Part shown: piece by piece, positions 44,043-52,485 of the stretch | Layout of the letters: each line of letters starts with the position of its first letter | Numbering within the stretch: position 1 is the stretch's first letter | From: an uncultured Pelagibacteraceae bacterium | Lineage (GTDB): Bacteria > Pseudomonadota > Alphaproteobacteria > Pelagibacterales > Pelagibacteraceae | NCBI GenBank assembly: GCA_902604245.1 | Contig: CACKXQ010000004.1 | Span: forward strand, 23,896-87,895 | Reading direction: 5' to 3' | DNA length: 64,000 bases | The notes under the pieces: model-generated | Database searches by the model: none | Seen by the model: the letters and a program-made list of their open reading frames with translations, nothing else | Told to the model about the DNA's origin: nothing | Program-made: the position numbers and the translations under genes

Positions 44043-45386
44043 ATGAGTTCAGAAAAGCCACAAATACCTAATTCTTTAAATGAGCATTGGATGCCATTCT
44101 CTTCAAATAGAGATTTTAAAGCAAACCCAAGGTTAATAGTTGAAGCAAAAGGTGTTTATTTAAAAAACCACCACGGTAAAACACAAATCGATGCAAGTTC
44201 AGGATTATTTTGTAATCCATTAGGACATGGTAGAGAGGAAATTATTGAAGCGATAACTAAACAACTAAGAACAGTTGATTATGCACAACCTTTCCAACAA
44301 GGATTTGGTGGGTCATTTGAATTAGCAACAAGAATTTCAAAACACACACCAGGAAACTTAAATAGAATTTTTTATACTATTTGTGGATCAACTGCTGTTG
44401 AGACAGCAATAAAAATTTCAGTTGCTTATCACAAAGCTCGAGGAGAGGGGCAGAGATTTAGATTTGTCGGAAGAGAAAGAGCTTACCACGGTATGAATAT
44501 TGGAGCAACATCAGTTGGTGGTATGATCAACAATGTTAAAACATTTGCGAGTGTTTTAATGCCAGGGGTTGTTCATATGAGACATACTCATTTACCTGAA
44601 CATAAATTTGTATCAGGTCAACCAGAAACGGGAGCAGAAATTGCAGATGATTTAGATAGAATTTGTACAAACTTTGGATCAGAAAATATTGCTGCGTGTA
44701 TTGTTGAGCCGATTGCAGGATCAACAGGAACACTTGTTCCACCAAAAGGATATTTACAAAGATTAAGAGAAATTTGTGACAAACAGGGAATCCTTTTGAT
44801 TTTTGATGAAGTAATTACTGGATGGGGAAGAACAGGTTCTCCGTTTGCATCACAAGAATATGGTGTTACTCCGGATATTATTACAATGGCAAAAGCAACA
44901 ACTAATGGAATAAGTCCTTTAGGCGCTGTTGCTTGTAAAGAAGAAATTTATGATGCAGTAATGGATGCATCACCTCATGGGTCAGTTGAATTATTTCATG
45001 GCTATACATATTCTGGAATTCCTGTCTCTGTAGCAGCTGGATTAGCAGTACAAGATATATTTGAAAAAGAAGATATATTTAATAGAGCTAAAAATTTAGC
45101 TCCATACTTTCAAGAAGGATTGATGTCATTGAAGGATATTGATGTTGTTGATAACATTAGAGGATATGGAATGATGGGTGGAATAGATATTAAAATGGAT
45201 AAAAAACCTGGAGCAGCTGGATTTACATGTTTTAAACATTGTTACGATGCAGGTGTTAACTTTAAAGCAACAGGTGATTGTTTAATTATTGCGCCAATGT
45301 TTATTTGCGAAAAAAAACATATAGATGAAATAATTGATAAATTAAGAACTGGAATTACGAATTATTCTAAAAGTAAAAAAAATTAA
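44043..45386 (+). CDS. Omega-amino acid:pyruvate aminotransferase (taurine/beta-alanine type)
   Basis: A 447-residue class III PLP aminotransferase. LNEHWMPFSSNRDFKANPRLIV at the start and the FPHGYTYS-like segment FHGYTYSG mark the beta-alanine:pyruvate branch; FDEVITGWGRTG and MAKATTN carry the PLP Asp and Lys. It moves the amino group of taurine, hypotaurine or beta-alanine to pyruvate, giving alanine. The next gene, alanine dehydrogenase, would recycle the alanine. The position opposite tauABC favours taurine. Confidence 0.87.
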   Translation: MSSEKPQIPNSLNEHWMPFSSNRDFKANPRLIVEAKGVYLKNHHGKTQIDASSGLFCNPLGHGREEIIEAITKQLRTVDYAQPFQQGFGGSFELATRISKHTPGNLNRIFYTICGSTAVETAIKISVAYHKARGEGQRFRFVGRERAYHGMNIGATSVGGMINNVKTFASVLMPGVVHMRHTHLPEHKFVSGQPETGAEIADDLDRICTNFGSENIAACIVEPIAGSTGTLVPPKGYLQRLREICDKQGILLIFDEVITGWGRTGSPFASQEYGVTPDIITMAKATTNGISPLGAVACKEEIYDAVMDASPHGSVELFHGYTYSGIPVSVAAGLAVQDIFEKEDIFNRAKNLAPYFQEGLMSLKDIDVVDNIRGYGMMGGIDIKMDKKPGAAGFTCFKHCYDAGVNFKATGDCLIIAPMFICEKKHIDEIIDKLRTGITNYSKSKKN

Positions 45387-45395
45387 TTCACTTAT

Positions 45396-46511
45396 ATGAA
45401 AATAGGTGTCCCTAAAGAGATAAAACCTCAAGAAAATAGAATTGGATTAACACCTGATAGTGTAAAAACGCTTACTTCAAATGGTCACGAAGTCTTAGTT
45501 GAGAATGATGGTGGTTTTGAAGCTGGCTTTGATAACAATCAATATAAATCTGCAGGAGCTAAAATAATTGATAAAGCAGAAGATATTTTTAATGATGCAG
45601 AGATAATTGTAAAAGTTAAAGAACCTCTTTCTAATGAAGTAAAAATGTTAAGAGAAAATCAAATTGTTTTTACTTATCTGCATTTAGCTGCTGCCAAAGA
45701 ATTAACAAAAGGTTTAGTAGACTCTAAATCTGTTTGTATCGCTTATGAGACAGTAACTGATAACAACGGTAGGTTACCATTATTAGCACCTATGAGTGCT
45801 GTTGCTGGAAGAATGTCAGTTCAAGCAGGCGCACATTGTTTAGAAAAAAATCAAAAGGGCAGAGGTATTTTGTTAGGAGGCGCTCCAGGTGGAGAGCCTG
45901 CGGAAGTGGTAATTCTTGGTGGAGGAGTTGTTGGAGAAAATGCTGCAATTATTGCAACTGGAATGAGAGCAAAGGTTCATGTTGTAGATAAGTCAGAGGC
46001 AAGACTAAAACAACTATCAGAAATGTTTGGTGATAAAATTATTCCCCAGCTAAGTGATAAAACTGATTTAGAAAAATTAATTTCAGAATGCGATTTATTA
46101 GTTGGAGGAGTTTTAATTCCAGGAGCAGAAGCACCAAAATTAGTTACTAAAAATATGATTAAGAATATGAAACGAGGATCAGTAATAGTTGATGTTGCAA
46201 TTGATCAAGGCGGATGTGTAGAGACTAGCAAACCTACAACTCATGCTGAACCAACTTATATAGTTGATGATATTGTTCATTATTGTGTAGCAAATATGCC
46301 AGGTGGTGTCCCTAGAACATCAACCATCGCATTAAATAATGCTACACTTCCTTTTTTAAACAGATTAGCTAGTGATGGTTATTATAAAGCTTTAAAAAAT
46401 GATCCAAATTTCTTAGCTGGCTTAAATATCCATAAGGGTGAAGTAACGTACAAAGCAGTTGCAGATGTTTTTGGATATAATTATTTAAGCGCTGGTGAGG
46501 CTTTAAATTAA
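45396..46511 (+). CDS. ald: Alanine dehydrogenase
   Basis: A 371-residue enzyme with the Ald start MKIGVPKEIKPQENRIGLTP, nucleotide-binding EVVILGGGVVGENAA, and VDVAIDQGGCVETSKPTTH, all classic. It deaminates L-alanine to pyruvate and ammonium with NAD. Following the aminotransferase by nine bases, it closes the pyruvate/alanine cycle and releases nitrogen from the transported amine. Confidence 0.95.
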   Translation: MKIGVPKEIKPQENRIGLTPDSVKTLTSNGHEVLVENDGGFEAGFDNNQYKSAGAKIIDKAEDIFNDAEIIVKVKEPLSNEVKMLRENQIVFTYLHLAAAKELTKGLVDSKSVCIAYETVTDNNGRLPLLAPMSAVAGRMSVQAGAHCLEKNQKGRGILLGGAPGGEPAEVVILGGGVVGENAAIIATGMRAKVHVVDKSEARLKQLSEMFGDKIIPQLSDKTDLEKLISECDLLVGGVLIPGAEAPKLVTKNMIKNMKRGSVIVDVAIDQGGCVETSKPTTHAEPTYIVDDIVHYCVANMPGGVPRTSTIALNNATLPFLNRLASDGYYKALKNDPNFLAGLNIHKGEVTYKAVADVFGYNYLSAGEALN

Positions 46512-47119
46512 TTAATTAAACTAGTTATCTTTTTTTCAATATTTTTACTTATAACTTGCACACCTTTAGGATTTGGATGCATTCCATCCTCTAGATTTAG
46601 TTCTGGATTCAATGCAACTCCTTCCAGAAGAAAAGGTAAAAAAGTTAAGCTATATTTATCAGAAAGACTAGAATAAATTATATTAAATTTATCCCTGTAG
46701 TCTTTGCCATGACTTTCAGGCGCAACCATACCTGCTAATATAATTTTAATATTTTTATCAATTATAATTTTAATTATTTTTTCTAAATTTTCTTTTGTCT
46801 CGTTTGGCTTTATACCTCTTAACATATCATTTGCGCCTAAACCCAAAACCAAAATATCAATATTCTTTTCTGATAGGGTCCAATTTATTCTATTTAAACC
46901 TCCTGCAGTTGTATCACCTGAGACACTTGCATTTATAATTCTGACATCTAACCCATTATTAGTTAAACTTTTTTGAAGCACTGTAGACAAATGATCTTCT
47001 TTATTAAGTCCATAACCAGCCATTAAACTATCTCCAAATAAAACAACTTTATTCTCAGCATTTACCCCAAATGCAACTAGACATAATATAATTATTTTAA
47101 TAATACATTTTTTATACAT
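46508..47119 (-). CDS. tesA: GDSL/SGNH lysophospholipase-esterase (TesA type)
   Basis: A 203-residue secreted SGNH hydrolase: signal peptide in the first 20 residues, block I VLFGDSLMAGYGL, block III GLGANDMLRG, block V DGMHPNPKG. It is the TesA/arylesterase type. The ATG at 47119 is preferred over a TTG two codons upstream. It is divergent from the ybbA-like gene and their start codons share the same CATG. Confidence 0.92.
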   Translation of the reverse strand: MYKKCIIKIIILCLVAFGVNAENKVVLFGDSLMAGYGLNKEDHLSTVLQKSLTNNGLDVRIINASVSGDTTAGGLNRINWTLSEKNIDILVLGLGANDMLRGIKPNETKENLEKIIKIIIDKNIKIILAGMVAPESHGKDYRDKFNIIYSSLSDKYSLTFLPFLLEGVALNPELNLEDGMHPNPKGVQVISKNIEKKITSLIN

Positions 47120-47783
47120 GACCAAACTTCTTAAACTATCAGATGTGAACTTAAACTATAATACTGATAACAATCTTATAAAAGTTTTACAAGATGTAAG
47201 CTTTGAAGTTGATTATAAGGAAACAATATCTGTAGTAGGAGAAAGCGGGTCAGGAAAGACAAGCTTAATAATGTTGATAGGTGGTTTAGAAAAAGCATCA
47301 TCGGGAAAAATTGAATTTAAAAACTTTGAGATTTCGAGTTTAAAAGAAGATGAGATTTCAGAGATAAGAAGAAAGGATATTGGTATTGTTTTTCAATCAT
47401 TTTATTTAATTCCCAATTATACAGCTTTAGAAAATGTGAGTTTAGCATTAGAAATTAATAAAATTAAAGATCCGATTAATAAAGCAAAAGAAATCCTAGA
47501 TAAATTTGGCCTTGGAAATAGGCTAAATAATTTACCCAGTCAATTATCTGGAGGAGAACAGCAAAGAGTAGCAATTGCACGATCAATTGTTATGAAGCCT
47601 GAATTAATTTTGGCAGATGAACCTACTGGAAATTTAGATAGTGAAAATTCTGAGCTAATCTCAAATATTCTTTTTGATTATGTGAAAGAAGAAAATGCAA
47701 GTTTAATTATGGTTACGCACGATAATAAATTGGCAAATCTTTCTAAGAGAATTATTAAAATAAAGGATGGTAAAATTGAATAA
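47118..47783 (+). CDS. ybbA: LolD/YbbA-type ABC ATPase
   Basis: A 221-residue ATPase with GESGSGKTS, LSGGEQQRVAIAR, LADEPTGNLD and MVTHD, the MacB/LolD branch. The order tesA-ybbA-ybbP is conserved in many proteobacteria, so it partners the FtsX-like protein encoded next. It overlaps that gene by 17 bases. Confidence 0.9.
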   Translation: MTKLLKLSDVNLNYNTDNNLIKVLQDVSFEVDYKETISVVGESGSGKTSLIMLIGGLEKASSGKIEFKNFEISSLKEDEISEIRRKDIGIVFQSFYLIPNYTALENVSLALEINKIKDPINKAKEILDKFGLGNRLNNLPSQLSGGEQQRVAIARSIVMKPELILADEPTGNLDSENSELISNILFDYVKEENASLIMVTHDNKLANLSKRIIKIKDGKIE

Positions 47784-50301
47784 AAATCAAAATTTTGGTC
47801 TTTATTTTAAATATGCTCTTAGAGATTTAACAAGAAGCTATAATAAGATCTCAAGTATAATTATTACTCTTTTTATAAGTCTCTTTATTTTAAGTTCTAT
47901 AATGACGATTGAAGATAGTCTAGAAAATGAACTTAATGAAAATGCAAAATTATTATTAGGGGGTGATATAGAAATTGACTATAACAACAAAGAAGGTGAT
48001 CAAACTAAAATAGATAAGATTACTAAATTTGCTACGGTCTCCCAAATGGTTGAATTTAGCACAATGATTTCAACTGTAAATAAAAAAATCAATAAATCGT
48101 CATTTACTAGAGTAAAATCAGTTGATCAATTTTATCCATTGTATGGAAAAGCAGTCTATGAACCCAATGACGCTTTAGAAAAATTAAATCAGATAGAAAG
48201 TTCAATATTAGTAAATGAAAATATTTTTAAAAATTTAAACTTAAAAATAAATGACATTGTAAAAGTTCAAGACAAAGAGTTTAAAGTTATTGGTATAGTT
48301 AAAGTTTTACCAGATATTGGTGGTGCATTTGTATTTGGAGATTTTGCTTTAACAGGTAAAAAAACCTTAGATAATTTAGATTTAAATACCCTTGGTAGTT
48401 TTTTAAATTATGAATATAAAGTAAAATTTAACAAATCTGTTAATAGTAAAGAGGGCATTAAAAAAGTAGAGATCTTATTTAAAGATCAAAATAGAGTTAG
48501 ATTAAGATACCCAGAAAACTCAGCTGGAGGTATTAGACGGATTGTTGATAATTTCTCACAATTTTTATCACTTGTATCAATAAGTGCTATGTTAATTGCT
48601 GGCATTGGTATAGCGAATACTCTTCTATCGTTTATAAATCAAAAAAATTCATCAATCGCAGTTCAAAAAGCAATAGGTGTATTTTCTGGAAATATAAAGA
48701 CAATCTATTATTTGCAATTAGCTATCTTATTAGTTTTAATCACTATATTTTCGTATGGGTTAAGTTTTTTTTTAATTCCAATAGTCGATAAATATATTTC
48801 AGATGGTTTGGGTTTAAATATAGAAGCCAGTTTTTCTATTATAAATTTAATTATAGTTTTTTTGGTTGGAATGTTGGTAATGATAATATTTTCTATACCA
48901 ACTGTTAATTCTATAGATCAAGTTAAAGCATCAAATTTATTTAGAAATGTATTTCAAAGTCTGCAGTTTAATTATTCAGTGAAATCAGTAATAATTAGTA
49001 TAGTATTATTGCTAATATTAATTAGTCTTTTTGCGATTAGGTCTTCAATACCATTTTATAGTGTTGCATATTTCGTATCATTTTTTATTTGTTTATTAAT
49101 TTTTTATTATCTTTCTGTAACAATTATTCATTTATTAAAAAAATATAAAAATTCTATGATTTCAGTAAAAATAGCAGTCAAAAATATTACTCAATCAAAA
49201 AGTATCACGCCCATTACAATAATGTCCTTAGGTCTTGGAATGACACTTTTGTTTACACTGGCATTTGTAGGCTCAAATTTTAAAAGAGAAATTTCCAAAT
49301 CTATTCCAGAAATTGCACCAGATTATTTTTTCTTAGGAATTCAAAATGATCAACGAGAAAAATTCGAAAAAATAATATTTAATTCTGATAATAAGTCAAA
49401 ATTAGAGGTAGTTCCTATGGTTTCAGCAGGTCTTGTAAAAATTAATGGGATAGATCCTAATTCTTACATCAAAAATACTAATGACAGTTATTGGGTTATA
49501 ATGAATGATAGAAGAATATCATGGTCAGATGAGATACCAAAAGATAATCCTTTAACACAAGGCAAGTGGTGGGATTTATCAAGCCCAGACAAACTACAAA
49601 TTTCTTTAGATAGCAAAGTGGCACAAGATTTTGGAGTAAAAATTGGAGATATATTCACTCTCAACATTTATGGAAGAGAAATAGATGGCGAGGTAGTAAA
49701 TTTTAGACTAGTTAATTATAGAGATCTGAGCATTAATTTTGCGATGTTACTAAACCCTCAATTTGCAAATAAAATTCCACATGAGTACCTTTCGACAGTG
49801 AAGTTTAATAATATTGATAAATTCGATGATATTAATTTTTTAAATGAATTCCCTAGTGTTTCTATTGTAAAAATTTCTGATTATTTAAAAAAAGTTACTG
49901 ATGTTCTTAATAAAGTATTTATAGCGGTCATTATAATTTCAACTGTTACAGTAATAATAGGATTGGTTGTTATATCCAGTGCAATTATAGTACAAGGAAA
50001 AATAAAAACTTTCCAAAATTTAGTTTTTAAGATTTTAGGATTTTCAAAAAAAGAAATAATTTACTCATCTTTAATTGAATTTATAATTACATTTTTTTCT
50101 ATAATTCTTTTTTCTACAATTTTTTCTATAATTTCATCAAAATTTATTATTGAAAATATTTTTCAACTAAAATGGCTATTTGAATTTGATATATTCTTAA
50201 ATGTAACAATTACAGTTGGATTAGTAACAATGATATTGATAGTTTTTACAAACCTCAAGTATCTAAGTCCAAAAGTTTATCCACTTGTCAGAAATGAATA
50301 A
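47767..50301 (+). CDS. ybbP: YbbP-type FtsX-domain ABC permease
   Basis: The 844-residue protein has an N-terminal helix, a large periplasmic domain, three helices of a first FtsX unit near 265-390, further central helices, a second periplasmic domain, and three C-terminal helices. This double-FtsX layout matches YbbP. With YbbA it should act on lipids or envelope components. The start at 47767 overlaps ybbA; a TTG three codons later is the alternative. Confidence 0.9.
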   Translation: MVKLNKNQNFGLYFKYALRDLTRSYNKISSIIITLFISLFILSSIMTIEDSLENELNENAKLLLGGDIEIDYNNKEGDQTKIDKITKFATVSQMVEFSTMISTVNKKINKSSFTRVKSVDQFYPLYGKAVYEPNDALEKLNQIESSILVNENIFKNLNLKINDIVKVQDKEFKVIGIVKVLPDIGGAFVFGDFALTGKKTLDNLDLNTLGSFLNYEYKVKFNKSVNSKEGIKKVEILFKDQNRVRLRYPENSAGGIRRIVDNFSQFLSLVSISAMLIAGIGIANTLLSFINQKNSSIAVQKAIGVFSGNIKTIYYLQLAILLVLITIFSYGLSFFLIPIVDKYISDGLGLNIEASFSIINLIIVFLVGMLVMIIFSIPTVNSIDQVKASNLFRNVFQSLQFNYSVKSVIISIVLLLILISLFAIRSSIPFYSVAYFVSFFICLLIFYYLSVTIIHLLKKYKNSMISVKIAVKNITQSKSITPITIMSLGLGMTLLFTLAFVGSNFKREISKSIPEIAPDYFFLGIQNDQREKFEKIIFNSDNKSKLEVVPMVSAGLVKINGIDPNSYIKNTNDSYWVIMNDRRISWSDEIPKDNPLTQGKWWDLSSPDKLQISLDSKVAQDFGVKIGDIFTLNIYGREIDGEVVNFRLVNYRDLSINFAMLLNPQFANKIPHEYLSTVKFNNIDKFDDINFLNEFPSVSIVKISDYLKKVTDVLNKVFIAVIIISTVTVIIGLVVISSAIIVQGKIKTFQNLVFKILGFSKKEIIYSSLIEFIITFFSIILFSTIFSIISSKFIIENIFQLKWLFEFDIFLNVTITVGLVTMILIVFTNLKYLSPKVYPLVRNE

Positions 50302-50327
50302 GATTTAATATTTTTTAGATGTTAGTT

Positions 50328-50717
50328 TTAAATAGAAGCTTTTAAAGCTTCATAAATTAAATCCTCTGTAGTTTCACCAATGCTTCTATAAACTTCCTCA
50401 TCACCCTTGAAAATTAATAGAGTAGTTTGATAAAGCACATCAAACGAATTCGCTATATCTCTGTTTGTTACATCAAATGCAAAATATTCGATGTTATCAA
50501 ATTTAATGTCTAATAATTCACCCTCTTTTTTTGCTTTCTGCAGAACTTTCATTTGATTTGCACAAGATCCACAATATTCGATCCAAGAACTGATAACTAT
50601 AATTTTACCCTCAGATTGGGCCTTGCTAAACAAATCTTTATCAAATGTTGTTTTTTTTTCCATTGAATTTGCAGCAAATGCAAAAAAACAAAAAATTAAA
50701 ATCGAAAATATTTTCAT
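50328..50717 (-). CDS. Secreted thioredoxin-fold protein
   Basis: A 129-residue protein with a signal peptide (to about ANS-M, residue 18) and a thioredoxin-like fold with active site EYCGSCANQM (CGSC). The pattern resembles the C-terminal domain of DsbD, so it may act in periplasmic disulfide reduction. A cis-Pro equivalent is not obvious: YQTTLLIF has Thr at that place. Confidence 0.8.
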   Translation of the reverse strand: MKIFSILIFCFFAFAANSMEKKTTFDKDLFSKAQSEGKIIVISSWIEYCGSCANQMKVLQKAKKEGELLDIKFDNIEYFAFDVTNRDIANSFDVLYQTTLLIFKGDEEVYRSIGETTEDLIYEALKASI

Positions 50718-50813
50718 AGAATTTATTAATTACACCCTGTAACAAATAAAGAAATAATTAATAGTGACACATGTGTTTGGTATTTAAGCTGAAAATTTAA
50801 TAAAATTTCTTCT

Positions 50814-50838
50814 CTAGGCTTCAAACTACGAAGCCTAG
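50814..50838. repeat. 9-bp perfect inverted repeat upstream of the thiV region
   Basis: Arms CTAGGCTTC and GAAGCCTAG enclose AAACTAC. GC content is high for this genome. No T-run follows on either strand, so an RNA element or weak terminator is possible. Confidence 0.6.
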
Positions 50839-50990
50839 TATTATAATTAACTTATAATAAGAGAGAGAAATTAATTAATATAGCATCAGTCATACTTTAG
50901 GAGCGCTAATAGTGAATAATAGCTATGTATAATTCATATAGTTGCTTAACATCTCTCTTTACTTATTTATCATTTAATATAAAAATTATT
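50839..50990 (+). other. Gene-free stretch with possible structured RNA
   Basis: Together with the hairpin before it and the riboswitch after it, this forms the longest gene-free space of the window (50718-51053). AAGAGAGA at 50859-50866 can pair with TCTCTCTT at 50952-50959 to close a loop of about 85 bases that holds smaller imperfect repeats (GCTAATA with TAATAGC). No open frame with a ribosome site was seen. It may be leader RNA of the thiV message. Confidence 0.3.
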
Positions 50991-50993
50991 AAT

Positions 50994-51050
50994 GGGGTGC
51001 CATATGGCTGAGAAATACCCAAGGAACCTGTCCGGTAATTCAGAAAGGGA
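50994..51050 (+). ncRNA. TPP (thi-box) riboswitch
   Basis: The conserved TPP aptamer words are in order and spacing: GGGGTGC at 50994, CTGAGA at 51008, ACCC at 51017, GAACCTG at 51024 and AGGGA at 51046. The last word is also the ribosome site for the ATG at 51054. Ligand binding would hide it, so control is most likely at translation. The P3 extension is minimal, giving one of the most compact forms. Confidence 0.95.
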
Positions 51051-51053
51051 AAA

Positions 51054-52484
51054 ATGGATCAGATAAATATCTTAAATCAATCATCTGCAATTTTATTAAC
51101 CCTAATTATTAGTATTATTTTTGTAATAGTTGGCCTTGTATATTCAAAAAAATATCAAGGGTTAAACAATTATTTAGTTGCAAGTAGATCTGTAGGGACC
51201 TTTTCACTAACTACTAGTTTAGTTGCATCTGCCTTAGGAGCATGGATTTTATTCGGTCCCGCATCAGCAGCAACCTGGGGGGGCGTAGGGGCTGTTATTG
51301 GATATTCTTTAGGGACAGCATTTCCTCTTTTTGCATTAATTTATTTAGGAAAAAAATTTAGAGATAAATACTCAACAGGGAAATCCTTAATTGAAGTAAT
51401 TAGATCAAGATTTGGCTCACAATTATTTAAGTTAATTTTGTTTTTATCAATTTTTTATATGACTATTTTTTTAATAGCAGAAGTTACCGCCGTTTCAATT
51501 TTAATTAATTACATTTCAGGAACTGATCTATGGATCACGGCATCTATTGTAATTGTCAGCTCACTTGTCTACACTTTGTATGGAGGGCTTAGAGCTTCAA
51601 TATTTACAGATAATATACAATTTATAGTTTTTGGTTTGCTGTTAATAATTGCATTTTCTTATTTAATTTCTTTTAATTCTAATGACTTTAGTTTTGAGTT
51701 TGTAAAACAGAACAAGCCTCATTTGTTAAGCTCAGGCTATTTACCTAACTTCACTGCAGGCCTAACTTTTTTTATAGCTGTTGCCGCAACTAATCTTTTT
51801 CATCAAGGTAACTGGCAAAGAGTTTATGCTGCTAAAAATAATAAAGTTTTAAAAAATAGCTTAATAGTATCTTTTATAATCATTATACCAATAGTATTCA
51901 TGATGGGCTTTTCAGGTTTAGTTGCAACCTCCCAAAATTCAAGCGTAGTTCCTGATCTTGCATTCTTTTCTTTATTGTTAAAAGACCAAGCCATCTTTTT
52001 ATCAATAATAATAACTATTTTAGCAATTTCACTGACAGTGAGCAGTATAGATACACTGGTAAATGCTATCTCTAGTTTGATTATTGTTGATGGAAATAAA
52101 GTTATAAAATTTAAAGGTAATTATTTAAAATTATCTAAACAAATTATAATATTTTTATCCTTGATTTCATTTTTTGTTGCATCAAAAGGATTAAGTATTT
52201 TATATCTATTTTTATTAGCTGATTTATTTTGTTGTGCAGCAGTATTAAGTGTATTTTATGGTTTTTATTCAAAATCATTTAATGAAAAAAATGCATATGT
52301 TTCAATTATAGTTGGTTTAATTGGTGGAATTCTATTATTTCCTAGTCCCGATTTCTCAAAATCAATACTTGTAGGAATAATATTACCTGCTGATTTTTTT
52401 CCAATATTTATCTCACAATCTTTGTTGTTTTGCTCATTTATTGTTGCAACACTCTTACCTGTGGTTACGTGGAAATTGAGGTAA
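51054..52484 (+). CDS. thiV: Sodium:solute symporter, thiamine-precursor (HMP) uptake type
   Basis: The 476-residue protein has about 13 membrane helices and SSS-family motifs (YLVASRSVGTFSLTTSLVASALGAW, TDNIQFIVFG). A TPP riboswitch lies four bases upstream. In Pelagibacter, this arrangement is known as thiV, proposed to import the pyrimidine precursor of thiamine (HMP) because the cells cannot make it. It should be shut off when intracellular TPP is high. Confidence 0.9.
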   Translation: MDQINILNQSSAILLTLIISIIFVIVGLVYSKKYQGLNNYLVASRSVGTFSLTTSLVASALGAWILFGPASAATWGGVGAVIGYSLGTAFPLFALIYLGKKFRDKYSTGKSLIEVIRSRFGSQLFKLILFLSIFYMTIFLIAEVTAVSILINYISGTDLWITASIVIVSSLVYTLYGGLRASIFTDNIQFIVFGLLLIIAFSYLISFNSNDFSFEFVKQNKPHLLSSGYLPNFTAGLTFFIAVAATNLFHQGNWQRVYAAKNNKVLKNSLIVSFIIIIPIVFMMGFSGLVATSQNSSVVPDLAFFSLLLKDQAIFLSIIITILAISLTVSSIDTLVNAISSLIIVDGNKVIKFKGNYLKLSKQIIIFLSLISFFVASKGLSILYLFLLADLFCCAAVLSVFYGFYSKSFNEKNAYVSIIVGLIGGILLFPSPDFSKSILVGIILPADFFPIFISQSLLFCSFIVATLLPVVTWKLR

Positions 52485-52485
52485 T

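Noticed and set aside
50718-50993. Search for a tRNA gene in the largest gene-free space
   Set aside because: No acceptor-stem pairing with a TTCGA-type T-loop and no CCA-proximal pattern could be found.
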